In this document: positions 11,018 through 21,530 of the stretch, one piece after another
How positions within the stretch are numbered: the first letter of the stretch is position 1
Layout: each line of letters opens with the position of its first letter
Origin: Elmis aenea
Lineage: Eukaryota > Arthropoda > Insecta > Coleoptera > Elmidae
DNA: 64,000 nt
Direction: 5' to 3'
NCBI GenBank assembly: GCA_947652605.1
Contig: OX393583.1
Span: 12,069,222-12,133,221 of the forward strand
Program-made: the position numbers and the translations under genes
The notes under the pieces: model-generated
The model's database searches: none
Seen by the model: only the letters and a program-made list of their open reading frames with translations
What the model was told of the DNA's origin: nothing

Positions 11018-14000
11018 ATGCACCAAACACGAAGAATTCCCATAACAGAATTGAACGAATACCTGACATGTACACTATGCAAAGGTTACTTCATCGATGC
11101 CACGACAATCATAGAATGCCTTCATACATGTAAGTCTGTTATCCTATTGGTAAAAACAGCAAGTTTATGTTTTATATTTTTCAGTTTGCCGCAGTTGCAT
11201 TGTACGATATTTGGAAAAGAATAAATATTGCCCAGTCTGTGATGTACAAGTACATAAAACCAGGCCACTCATTAATATTAGACCGGATAAAACCTTACAA
11301 GATATCGTGTATAAGTTGGTGCCACGATTATTTCAAAGTAAGAAAATGCTACGTAGTTTGACGAATGCTTGTAACATGTTTTTTTTGTAGATGAAATGTG
11401 TAGACGACGAGAATTTTATGCTGCTCATCCGGAAGCTAGACCTTCTAATTTGGAGCAGTGTGGAGAAGCTTCATACCAGCATATACTTAGTCCTGATGAA
11501 ACTATTTGTTTGTCTCTTAATTATCATGGCAGCACTGCACCACCAAGGTATTTATGTATACAGGGTGTTTCACTTTTCCATGGGACACTATTGTTATCTC
11601 CGTTAATAATGAAAATACAAGGTTGGTTAAATGGGACAAAAGTTAACTATTTAGGGGTGTATTTTAAACCAGATCTTGCGTGATATAACGAAAAAACCGA
11701 AATCGATCAAAATTATTAAACTTAAATATCTCTGCTATTGTTGCGAATACACAAAAACGTCAATGGAAAAATGTTTTGTAAATTTTGTTTTCTATAAGAT
11801 GGCGATAGTCAGATATTTTTTTTAATAAATTACTGTGCGAGATATTTGACAAAAAAACTTTTTTTTAAATGGCAGTCGTAGTAGGTGATGACTTAGATTT
11901 AAAGATTATTTTTTTCTCTCTACAATGATAAAATATTTTGTATGTCTATTTTCAAAAAGTAACGAAATAACCTAAAAAAATGCAAAATCTTAAGCTAAAA
12001 ATCAAAGTTGCCATGGAAAAAAAACTAACGAACTTCAATTATTCTAGTTCGAGCTTTGCTTGTCTATTATATCACTTTTTAAACAGTGATATTACAACAA
12101 ATGTAATGCGAAATTAAAATAATCATACTAATAGTCATAACATGAATGTATTTTATATCTCTTACTAAGACATTAGCAAAAAAAGATTTAAAATATTTAC
12201 ATATGTCGATTTACATTATTTCCAGTTAACACAATTATTATAATGGACAAGCAAGGGGCGAAATAAAACAATTGAAGTTTGTTATTGTCGTTTTTTCCAT
12301 GGCAACCTTGATTTTTATCTCAAAATTTTGCATTTTTTAGGTTATTTGGCCTATTATTGTAAATAGGAATATAAAATATTATATCATTGTAAAGACAAAA
12401 AAATAATCTGTAAATCTAAGTCTTTACCTACTACAACTGCCATTTAAAAAAAGTTTTTTTGTGTCAAATATCTCGCACTTTCATTTATTAAAAAAAATCT
12501 GACTATCGCTTTCTTATAGAAAACAAAATTTACAAAACATTTTTCCTTTGACGTTTTTGTGTATTCGCAACAATAGCCGAGATATTTAAGTTTAAAAATT
12601 TTGACCCATTTCGGTTTTTTCGTTATATCACGCAAGCCATGGAATTTTTAAACAAAACAAGATCGGGTTTAAAATACACCCCTAAAGAGTTAACTTTTGT
12701 CCCATTTAACCAACCTTGTATTTTCATTCAAGAATGTTATAAATACCATTTTTAAAATCAATTTTTTCTCTAAAAAATGAAAATTTAAATAATTTAAGAT
12801 ACTTTTTACATTTCATAATATGTCATGATTGTTCACTTACTAATAAATCTAAATTATAACATGTGTTGAAGATCTCCATGAGCAATACAAGTGTGAGGAC
12901 TGCACTTTGTAGATATGTATTAACGTTTTCCTAAGCATATTTCTTATTATTTGATAAAGTTTTGTTAAACTGGCCAATCTTAATTCTTTAATTGTGCCCA
13001 ACTGTCTTTTTATGATCAGCTGTTTTAAGAACATTTTATCAAACAAAAAGTAATATGCTCAGAAAATATTGTTATCTACAAAGTGCAGATCTCAAAATTG
13101 CATTGCCCATGGAGAGTGGGCTACACATTGAACGCATGTTATAATTTAGATTCAATAGTAATGGTAATTGAAAAATCATAAATTATTGTGTAATTTAAAA
13201 AAATATCTTACATTATTTAGGTTACTTTGTGTTTAATTAAGTAGAGCTAGTTTATTTATGTGATGTTTTGTTTTTCAATTGCCACTTTGATTAAACTTAA
13301 CAGATGCAATAATATTGTAATAAATTATTTACTTTTCTAAAAGCTGTATTACACTACACAATTTCTTGTACAATTTGCTGTCAAAATTTTTTATACTAGA
13401 TTGTACAGCTGTTGTCAAGTTACAATGTCGTAAATTGACATACGCGAAGTGTCAGTTTACGACCTAAGACGTGTTGTAACTTGGCAACAGCTGTACAATC
13501 TAGTATAAAATTTTTTGACAGCAAATTGTACAAGAAATTGTACAAGAAATTGTACAAGAAATTGTGTAGTGTAATACAGCCATTACACCTAACAACTCAT
13601 ACATCAATGAAACGGGAAAAAAATTCTTTTTTTAATGGTGTCACAGCCAACTACGACCCGTATTTAAAATAAGAAAGTTGATGTTAAAATAACAAAAACA
13701 AATGAAGATAGGTAAAATGTATTAACAAATTTCAGTTCTACCCCAAAAAGTGTCCTAATAATGTCGAAAAATATTTTGGGTACGATTTTAAACAAGCAAG
13801 TTAAAAGCAAAAATCGAAAACATCATTTTTTTGTTTTGAAATAGCACAAAAACTTTTTTTTAATGGAATATTTGCTCTTAAATCATATATCATTTTGACT
13901 TACTTAACCAACCCTGTATCTCTTACCGTTAACGAGATCCCCATGCTGTTCACGATAACTGGGACACCCTGTATGTTTGATATTTAATTCTATTTTTTTC

Positions 14001-17000
14001 CCTTCGAGTTACCGAATGAATTTAAGAAGTAAAATACAATGATTTTTACCGATATTCATACATTTTTATCAAATAAAAATCATTGAAATGAAATGAAATA
14101 TCACAGATATTGTTATTGATTAATTTGTAATTTTTATTTCCTTGAAACCAAGTTTGTCTGATCATCCTTATGATTAGCATTGAATTGTGAACATGAAGTT
14201 TACAAAACGTAATTTGCAAGTGAAGTCTTGTTAAAATTTCGAATTATAAGATTTTGAATTAAGAGTTTAATAATTATGATTTTTAACTTCAGGGAGATTG
14301 CACGGTTTAGTTATGAATAGTTTTCTGTCTTTTTAAAAAATAAGGTAATTAAGGGTCCGAAAATGGTGTGAACTAAATTAGATTCAAATTTTGCAGATAT
14401 CTACGATGTCCGGCAGCGGTTTCAGTGGTGCACTTACAGAAACTGCTGCGTGCCAAGTACGATTTATCCGATCACCATAGGATCGACATATTACACAATC
14501 AAGATTGTCTAAATTCTTATTTAACACTAATGGATATTGCGTATATTTATTTATGGCGAAGGGTAAGTCATACTGTTGTTTATTTTTTTCTTTCAATATA
14601 ATAGTTTTTTTCAATGTTAAGAGTGTATAATACTTGTACTATGAAGGACTGCAAATAACATTCGAGGGCATGGCACTGTGTCATAAGTCGTTAGTGGAAA
14701 CCGAATTTAAAAAAAAATTGATTTGTCTCTACACAGACAGTTCAAGTGTTTGTTGTTACCAAAGAAACATCAGTATGAAAATTATACAGGGTGTCACACA
14801 AAAAACGCCGCAAGCTGTAACTTCGTTGTTTGTGGCCCGATTTTGATGAACAAAAAATTAAATGAAATGGCTCCTCAAATACTATAAACTGAATTGGATT
14901 TCAATTTTTTTCAAGTTTAACTTTAATGTCAAACGATAGTCATTTTTTTTTTCAAATGGCATCATCTATTTTGCTTTACTAATTCTGGCTGACATTTTTT
15001 TTTTCTGAATTCAATGATGTAATGATAAGTTGATTTTAGTGCAAAACTAATAAGAAATGAAAAATAAAAGTTCAACAGAAATAAGTTGGGTTTCACAAAA
15101 TTTTCAAGCGTTCCGTGGAAAACAAAAAAATCCTAATCAACAAATGTCATTTAAACGTCAGTGTGGTATTTAAATAACATTTGTTGATAATGTTTTTTTG
15201 TTTTCCCCGGCACGCTTGAAAATTTTGTGAAACCTAACTTATTTCTGTTAGACTTTTATTTTTTATTTCTTATTAGTTTTGCACTAAAATCAACTAATTA
15301 TTAACATCATTGAATTCAGAAAAAAAAGGTCTACCAGAATTAGTAAAGCAAAATACATGATGCCATTTGAAAAAAAAAATTGACTATCGTTTGACATTTA
15401 AGTTGAACTTAAAAAAAATTGAAATCCAATTTAGTTTATAATTTGAAGAGCCATTTCATTTACTTTTTTGTTCATCAAAATCGGACCACAAACAACGAAG
15501 TTACAGCTTGCGGCGTTTTTTGTGTGACACCCTGTATTAACAGAGCTGTTGCTGTTTTGTTTTAAAAACAAAAGTTTTTTGGAATAGCATTTTAACAAAA
15601 AAAAAACCAGTGTGAAAATTATATTGACGAAACTTACTGTTTTATTTTAAAAAGAAAAGTTTTTTGGAATAGCATTTTAACAAAAAAAAACATCAGTATG
15701 GAAATTATATTAACAAAACTGTTGCTCTTTTGTTTTAAAAAGAAAAGTTTTTTGGAATAGCACCTTAACAAAAAAACATCAGTATGGAAATTATTTTAAC
15801 AAAAATGTTGCTCTTTTGTTTTGAAAAGAAATTTTTTTTTTGGAATAGCATTTTAACAAAAAAACATCAGTATGGAAATTATATTAACAAAACTGTTGCT
15901 TTTCTTTTTTGAAAATATAAGTCTTTTTGGAATAGCATTTTAACAAAAAAACAGCTTGGAAATTACATTAACAAAGCCGTTGCTGTTTTGTTTTAAAAAG
16001 AACAGTTTTTTTGGAATAGCATTTTAATTTAAAAAAAACTCAGTATGGAAATTATATTAACAAAGCCGTTGCTGTTTTGTTTGAAAAAGAAAAGTCTTTT
16101 TGGAATAGCATTTGAACAAAGAAACATCAGTATGGAAATTATATTAACAAATCTGTTGCTGTTTTGTTTTAAAAACAAAAGTTTTTTGGAATAGCATAGT
16201 TTCCAGCATACCATGTTCGGCAACATTATTTACTACTATAATTAATTGACTTCCTTCTCTAGTTTCTAAAGTGATTACTAAGCTGACAAACTTTTATTTC
16301 CATATAGAACTGGTCTGAAAATCCACCAACCACATATCAAAATCATTTTAATGCATGCAATCAAAAACCTTCAAGTTCTGTTCTTCTGGCGTCAAAATGT
16401 CCAAATTGTCTAAACCACACAAATCTCACCGAAAACTCGTTAATGGTTAGTTACGTAATATTAAAAATTGTCTTGTAAGTTAAGCTATATCCGGTATTTT
16501 AAGATCATTTTTTATTTTAATAGTTGGAAAATTATTTCAAGTTATTGGATGTTACATCACGCTTAAATATTTTTTAACTTTGAAATGCTTTGGTAAGGTT
16601 ACCTTGTATTTATTTTTCTATGATAGTCATATAGGCCTAAAATTAACCGTTTTCGAGTAATTCACTTGTTTAGGAAAATTTTGAGTACCAGCTGAAAGTG
16701 CTACATTGCTCTAAATTTTTAAAAACAAGTGAATTATTCGAAAACGGTTAATTTTGGGCTTATATGACCTTTCACATTTTATAAAGTACCTACATTTAAA
16801 GAGGAATCTAAAAATGTAATAATATACAGGGTGTTCCATTAAAAATAACTAGGTTGGTTGCCATAGCTAATAAACCGTAAAAAACAAAACAAAATCGAGT
16901 AGGTATACCATAAAGCGCAAAAAAGATAGCGTTTAATCTTTTATGAGAAACATTTTGTTGTTAAATAAATATTAGAGAAGATAAAAGCGGTATTTCATAC

Positions 17001-20000
17001 TTTTTTGTGTTAAAATTGACCTTTTTTTATAAGTTTCAAAGGTTTATAACTCGATAAACATCGAGTTTTGGACTATGGTTTATGTAACATTTTTTGCTTG
17101 AATTGACTCAAGGAACATGCTCCTTAAGTTTGGCCGTTTGGTAATGCAACACCCTGTAGATTGTAGCTCCTCTCATCTCATACTTAACCCTTTGCGGTCC
17201 AATTAATTTTTGCAAAATTCTAGCGTGCCATAGCTTTTCCACCTACGACCAAAACTGAAAATATTGTGTAAATCCTGAAATACCTAAAAATACGTAATAT
17301 TTTAGTTTTGCGTTTAATTTCCCATGTAAAAAAAACCTCTTTAGTAAATGGTTTCTTAGAAACTCTTATCATGCGTTGTATAGTTTTGCACTAATTTTTT
17401 TTCTCTGTTCGTAGAAAGGGCCGCTGGAGCTTACGTACCGTATTTACGAAAACACAGCGAAAAGACTAAAATTGGAAGGAGCAGAAGCAAGCGGCGAAGA
17501 CATCAAAAACGAACCCCAAAACGAGTGGAAAGAAGTGCAGCTCCGTATTAGCGAAAACGGCGAAATGTGCGTGACCGGTATCGACTACACTCTGTTGGAA
17601 CAGGTCACCAAGGAAGTGAAATTGGAAGACGTGGAAGAGGCGACGACGCCGAGCAGTGCTCCGGCAGCTAAGAGAGACTTGCCCCCGTTGAAGTTTATAG
17701 GAAAAGTACCTGTTACGACGGCTTCAAATACCGGCACGGACGCGAAAGATTCCGGTAAAATGAGCAGCTCGAGAGGCAACTCAACAAACAAATCGGCGAC
17801 TAAAAGTGTTACGACGAGTTCACCGGTTACCGCCGGTACCACTACGAGTACTTCTGCAGGCAGTACGGCGACGAGCACCTCTTTGACCATCACTTCCACG
17901 AGTATTACGAGTGCCGTTACGATTCCCCCTGTTGACAAGGCAGAGACTCAAAACTGTAAAACTACGGTCGAATCGAAAAGCGCGAAACACAAGCTGGACG
18001 GGACCGTCGAGGGTGAACCGCAAGCCAAACAACCGAAGCCGACAATCTTGAACCATTCGTTGGGGCTTCACAATTTGTCCAACAACCATCCGCTCAAAAG
18101 ACATTCGCAGACGGCAAAGATCGGCGATTCTCCGGCGGATTCGCCGAAGTCGAAGGTGTCGCCGGGTGTTAGCATCGCGACCACTTCTAGTACAAATTGT
18201 TCCGTGAACAGTGATCCGAGTACGTCTGTCGCGACGACGATTACGAGCAGTTTAACGGACTCTGCAGCCGGCAAGACGATCGTTAGCAAAACCAGTATGC
18301 AACCGAACAGACCAAATACTCCAATCGTTGTGCCTCAGAAATGGTTTCCAAATAAGACGGGCTCCGGTGTGCCCTGCTACACTCCAAAGACAAACTACAA
18401 TCCAGTCATCAACGTTCCCAAGGTGCCAGTCAGTACCACAATCTCAAAGATCGAACAGAAACCGGCGGTCATGCAGAGCGTCGCCTCGAAAACCGAACAA
18501 AAGACAACGGTATCGCAAGTAAACACGACTCCCCAATCGAGCATGCCACCAAACAACAAGCCGAGCATCAAGAGCAAGCCGAGCACGCCGATCGGCTACA
18601 AAACGCTGCGAGACCCGCCGAAGACGTGGAACCCGCAAGTCTCGAGGGCGAGCCTGCAGAAGTCGCACCCGGACCCGAAATATGCCGACCTCAAGAACAT
18701 TAGGCCCGCGAAATTCTTCAAAATGCGCAACAACATGCCGCGATACCTCGGCAACCCGGCGTCAGGCGTGAAACCGATGTACCAGCTGCACTGCAGTCCC
18801 GAGAAGGACAAGAACGCGGACGGCACGAACAAGTCGGACAAGACGGAAATCAAGAAGCACTCGATCGTCAAGATCGACCCGAAAACGCTCAAGCCGATCT
18901 CGGAAAAGGCCCCCGAAACGGCGAACCTGAGCAACCAGACGGATCTGAAGATAAACACGAGTTCTGTGCCGATTTTCAATCCGCTCAAACTCCAGAGCTC
19001 GCCCAAGAGCGAACGAAAGTCGCCGAAAAGTCCCCACTCCCCGAAACTCAAAAGCACTTCGCCCCCGAACAAGCGGGACAAGCTGAATTTGAATTTCACC
19101 CCTCCAAATCCGTTTATTCCGAACTTGGCTTCACCCACGGTGAGTCCGAATCAATTTCTGTATCCGTCGGGGCCCCCCGGTTTTCCTGCTTACGATCCTC
19201 GCGTCGTAGCGGCTTACCACAGCCTATTATACGGCCAACGAATGCCTTATCCCCCGAGCGCCCTGCCGGGCCTGAGTCTCGATTTGAATCAGCGTAAAAA
19301 TTTCGAATTACCTCCTCTTAGCCCAAAGTTGCCTTTATCGCAAGAGCTCAGCTCGAAATCGTTGAATTTAATGCAGATGAGCCCTAAAGCTTCCACGGTA
19401 TCGCAGTCGAGTTGTAAAGTTAAAAATAGCACACCGTTAAGTCCAAAAATACCAAATATGCTCGCGAACGGCCCCAACCTGTTGAACCATTCGCAAAACG
19501 TACCTCAACTAAACAAGCAAATTTTGTCCCCGTTATCCCAACCTTTAGTCCACAACGCGCCGCAACAGACTAAAACTAACAACTTGAAGAGGAGCCACAA
19601 AGAATCGACGAAAAACGAGAAGAGTCTGGAAAATACGGTCGAAAAACTCACGCAAAATAAGGTGAAGGAGTTGGATAACGTCACGAAATTGCGCGAAAGT
19701 TCTTCCATCAACAACTGTTCGGAAGCGATGGTCTTTAGTAACAACAAAAGTGCCGACAATAATAGTAAAAAAACTAGTAAGGTTGAAAGTGGTTCGACGT
19801 CCGAGAAAAGCAATAATTCTGGTAGTAGTACCGTGGCGATCAAGATTCAAGTCGTACCCGGAGAAAACAATGACAGAGGTGGCAGCCCTAGAGAGAAGAT
19901 TGATCAAGACTCGGTAGCAAAAGTCAGTAAGTCGGATAGTAACAGCAAGACCATGCTGGAATCAACGGATTCGGTTAAAACGGAAGCGAAACAGAATTGC

Positions 20001-20126
20001 ACCGAATCGAAACAATTGAACAAAGTTAATTGTGAGGGAGCGAAAAAGACAATCGATACGAAAAATTCGTGTAATAACAATAATACGGATAGTGTGTCTT
20101 TAGTTACAACCGATGGGAGTAAATGA
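11018..20126 (+). CDS. Psc: Polycomb group RING finger protein, BMI1/PCGF4-like (Psc/Su(z)2 family), 5 exons
   Basis: Exons are 11018-11129, 11185-11337, 11391-11547, 14397-14562 and 17415-20126. All phases match, giving about 1099 aa. A C3HC4 RING occupies residues 18-56 (C18, C21, C34, H36, C39, C42, C53, C56). The linker motif [14 protein letters not shown] follows. The RAWUL domain, about 130-210, contains [31 protein letters not shown] and [20 protein letters not shown]. The rest is a Ser/Pro/Lys/Asn-rich disordered tail with a conserved-looking [19 protein letters not shown] near residue 630. In this family RING plus RAWUL build PRC1 with Ring1, and the tail compacts chromatin. Assignment among Psc and Su(z)2 is not decided, so the symbol is a family label. 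Palindromic elements and a minisatellite fill introns 3 and 4. Confidence 0.93.
11561..12730. mobile_element. Palindromic CAGGGTGTTTC element in intron 3, right terminus missing
   Basis: The left end TATA-CAGGGTGTTTCACTTTTC starts 13 bases after the exon 3 splice donor (11548-11549). Arms from about 11606 to 12060 and about 12250 to 12725 are inverted copies of each other. The right arm stops at CAACCTTGTATTTTCATT without its outer ~45 bp, so the element is terminally deleted. It has no transposase remnant that I can see. A related copy is near 7090-7290. Confidence 0.8.
12850..13149. mobile_element. Short palindromic MITE in intron 3
   Basis: The left arm AAATTATAACATGTGTTGAA continues through CCATGAGCAATACAAG to GTGCAGTCC-type sequence. 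It is repeated inverted at 13074-13149, ending GTTATAATTT. The whole is about 300 bp and non-coding. The open frame on the minus strand here is incidental. Confidence 0.6.
13342..13580. mobile_element. AGCTGTATTACAC-terminated palindromic MITE
   Basis: Inverted ends read GCTGTATTACACTACACAAT and enclose arms with CTAGTATAAAATTTTTTGAC. Near the right end a 12-bp unit, TTGTACAAGAAA, is repeated three times. The same family occurs at 41478-42400, where it is enlarged by a nested insertion. This smaller copy therefore serves as the empty-site reference for that insertion. Confidence 0.8.
13590..13972. repeat. Solo right arm of the CAGGGTGTCCCAGTTATCG palindrome family
   Basis: The segment runs from CACCTAACAACTCATACATC to GATAACTGGGACACCCTG, followed by TA. 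It matches right arms at 32860-33205 and 39950-40750. No matching left arm is adjacent, except interrupted sequence upstream of the MITE at 13342. Confidence 0.7.
14755..16195. repeat. Minisatellite, about 88-bp unit, about 8 copies, interrupted by a transposon
   Basis: Units contain CATCAGTATGGAAATTATAT, then TTAACAAAACTGTTGCT, then TTTTGTTTTAAAAAGAAAAG and TTTTTTGGAATAGCATTTTA. They run from about 15535 to 16195. The unit is already present immediately left of the element at 14787 (catcagtatgaaaattaTA). The element therefore inserted into an existing array, duplicating TA. The array lies in intron 4 of the Polycomb gene. Confidence 0.85.
14787..15534. mobile_element. Palindromic CAGGGTGTCACAC element, TA-flanked, inside the 88-bp array
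   Basis: Both termini read CAGGGTGTCACACAAAAAAC inverted and are flanked by TA. Arms of over 300 bp flank a centre near 15160. A second truncated copy is at 36967-37405. No transposase remnant was recognised. Confidence 0.9.
16308..16445 (+). other. Candidate 46-codon cassette or alternative terminal exon in intron 4 of the Polycomb gene
   Basis: A 138-base open segment follows a good acceptor (CTTTTATTTCCATATAG) and is followed by a plausible donor (GTTAGT). Its phase is 0 on both sides, exactly matching the phase-0 junction between exons 4 and 5. It encodes a peptide with [11 protein letters not shown] and [11 protein letters not shown]. If the donor is not used, translation stops at 16479-16481, giving a short isoform lacking the C-terminal tail. 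Inclusion would interrupt RAWUL between LWRR and KGPLEL. This is inference only, since homologs join these two exons directly. Confidence 0.35.
16627..16769. mobile_element. Small inverted-repeat MITE (GTCATATAGGCCTAAAATTA)
   Basis: About 55-bp inverted ends (GTCATATAGGCCTAAAATTA, then CCGTTTTCGAGTAATTCAC) surround a roughly 40-bp loop. It is non-coding and lies in intron 4. Confidence 0.7.
16827..17156. mobile_element. TA-flanked MITE with 15-bp CAGGGTGTTSCATTA ends
   Basis: The left end is CAGGGTGTTCCATTA and the right end inverted is CAGGGTGTTGCATTA, 14 of 15 matching, each bounded by TA. Unlike its relatives it has short terminal repeats and a non-palindromic interior of 330 bp. Just after it, at about 17185, is a lone TTAACCCTTTGCGGTCC, which resembles a piggyBac-type terminus but has no partner. 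Confidence 0.7.
17415..20126 (+). CDS. Psc: Terminal coding exon of the Polycomb gene: end of RAWUL plus long disordered tail
   Basis: This one exon of 2712 bases follows an acceptor (TTCTCTGTTCGTAG) and completes RAWUL in phase 0 with [12 protein letters not shown]. It then encodes nearly 885 low-complexity residues: Thr/Ser runs around residues 300-345, many SPK/SPKxP repeats between about 690 and 860, and a Ser/Asn/Lys-rich end. Its GC and CpG content is visibly higher than in the flanking introns, which explains the many long antisense frames in it. None of those frames resembles a protein. Stop codon TGA at 20124-20126. Confidence 0.9.
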   Translation, partial: KGPLELTYRIYENTAKRLKLEGAEASGEDIKNEPQNEWKEVQLRISENGEMCVTGIDYTLLEQVTKEVKLEDVEEATTPSSAPAAKRDLPPLKFIGKVPVTTASNTGTDAKDSGKMSSSRGNSTNKSATKSVTTSSPVTAGTTTSTSAGSTATSTSLTITSTSITSAVTIPPVDKAETQNCKTTVESKSAKHKLDGTVEGEPQAKQPKPTILNHSLGLHNLSNNHPLKRHSQTAKIGDSPADSPKSKVSPGVSIATTSSTNCSVNSDPSTSVATTITSSLTDSAAGKTIVSKTSMQPNRPNTPIVVPQKWFPNKTGSGVPCYTPKTNYNPVINVPKVPVSTTISKIEQKPAVMQSVASKTEQKTTVSQVNTTPQSSMPPNNKPSIKSKPSTPIGYKTLRDPPKTWNPQVSRASLQKSHPDPKYADLKNIRPAKFFKMRNNMPRYLGNPASGVKPMYQLHCSPEKDKNADGTNKSDKTEIKKHSIVKIDPKTLKPISEKAPETANLSNQTDLKINTSSVPIFNPLKLQSSPKSERKSPKSPHSPKLKSTSPPNKRDKLNLNFTPPNPFIPNLASPTVSPNQFLYPSGPPGFPAYDPRVVAAYHSLLYGQRMPYPPSALPGLSLDLNQRKNFELPPLSPKLPLSQELSSKSLNLMQMSPKASTVSQSSCKVKNSTPLSPKIPNMLANGPNLLNHSQNVPQLNKQILSPLSQPLVHNAPQQTKTNNLKRSHKESTKNEKSLENTVEKLTQNKVKELDNVTKLRESSSINNCSEAMVFSNNKSADNNSKKTSKVESGSTSEKSNNSGSSTVAIKIQVVPGENNDRGGSPREKIDQDSVAKVSKSDSNSKTMLESTDSVKTEAKQNCTESKQLNKVNCEGAKKTIDTKNSCNNNNTDSVSLVTTDGSK

Positions 20127-20659
20127 CGTTGAAAAACTTGAGGAATAAATAGTTGAAAGAGCTCATGTTGGATGAAGTTTATTGTTGCGATACTTAGCTT
20201 AAAAAACAAGTGATAAAACAACCTTAGTCATAGATTCTTACATACGGGAAGGCCCTTTTTTATTATTACGTTTTTGTTTTTTTTTTTCATATCAGCAAAG
20301 TGCCTGCGTTATGATAATATTGATTTTTCTTAGATATTTGTATAGCAGCTGTGAGGTGCCTTTTGCTAATCACGGATTGGTAGATATATTATGACACACA
20401 CACCAATAATACTAATCTCTATTTGAAATACTCTTGCTTTTAGTTTAGTTGGTTTTTAATTACGCTTTAAATGGAGGAGTTGTAAGTATAATTGTGTATA
20501 TTGTATCGATTTTGTTGTAAGTTATTAACCTTAATTTAGCAGCTCATTTTATGTAGCAGACTATTTTGTACCGTGTTTCCCATGCTGCTTAGGATTTTAC
20601 GACTATCTTTGTTGTTGTTACTGAAACTAAAGTGGTTTAATGGATAAAGTTGTAGAGTT

Positions 20660-21530
20660 CTTAGATGTTTATTATGATGGATGCTTTTGTTTCTGTCATG
20701 GCTAGCCTAGATTTTATATTTAAAAAAACAGAAGAGTCACAATTCAGATGTTTACAGGTTTAAGATGCTTTTGTTTTTACCTTGGCTAGTCTATGTTTTA
20801 TATTTTAAAAAGATAAACAAGAGTCACGTAATTCAGATACCTATTAAAAGTTTTAAGATGCTTTTGTTTTTGTCATGGCTAACCTAGATTTTTTGTAAAA
20901 AAAAACAAAAGAGTCACGTAATTCAGATGTTTACAGTTTTAAGATGCGTTTGTTTTTACCATGGCTAGCCTATATTTAATTAAAAAAAAAAAACAAGAGT
21001 CACGTAATTTAGATATTTAGTTTTAAGATCCTTTTGTTTTTATCATGGCTAACCTAAGTTTTATGTAAAAAAAAACAAGAGTCAAATAATTCAGATGTTA
21101 ACAGTTTTAAGATGCGTTTGTTTTTACCATTGGTAGCCCATATTTTATTTAAAAAAAAAACAAAAGAGTCACATAGTTCAGATGTTTACAGTTTTAAGAT
21201 GCATTTGTTTTTACCATGGCTAGCCTATATTTTATTTTAAAAAAAAAACAAGAGTCGCATAATTTAAATATTTACAGTTTTAAGATGCTTTTGTTTTTAT
21301 CCTGGCTAACCTAAATTTTATGCAAAAAAAAACGAGTCAAATAATTCAGATGTTAACAGTTTTAAGATGCTTTTGTTTTTAACATTGGTAGCCTATATTT
21401 TATTTAATAAAAAACGAGTCACGTAATTTAGATATTTACAGTTTTAAGATGCTTTTGTTTTTGTCATGGCTAACCTAGATTTTATATAAATACAAAACAG
21501 AAGAGTTGCATAATTCAGATTTTGTTTTAT
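20660..21530. repeat. Minisatellite, about 84-bp unit, about 10 copies, downstream of the Polycomb stop codon
   Basis: Each unit carries TTTAAGATGCTTTTGTTTTT, then CATGGCTAGCCTA-like sequence, an A-run and AGAGTCACGTAATTCAGATG. Unit starts are near 20679, 20763, 20847, 20932, 21020, 21109, 21197, 21284, 21366 and 21450. It may be transcribed as part of the 3' UTR. Confidence 0.88.

Noticed and set aside
8183..13972. One giant CAGGGTGTCCC element spanning Polycomb exons 1-3
   Set aside because: The left terminus at 8183 and right terminus at 13972 belong to the same family, but the DNA between is host gene and other repeats. They are better read as two independent solo fragments.
17184..17205. 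TTAACCCTTTGCGGTCC as a piggyBac-type MITE
   Set aside because: Only one end is visible and no TTAA-flanked partner was identified.
17585..20221. Several long minus-strand and alternate-frame open frames under the big Polycomb exon
   Set aside because: They are antisense or shifted shadows of a GC-richer, Ser/Pro/Lys-rich coding exon and show no domain features. The plus-strand frame is fixed by splice phase and RAWUL homology.
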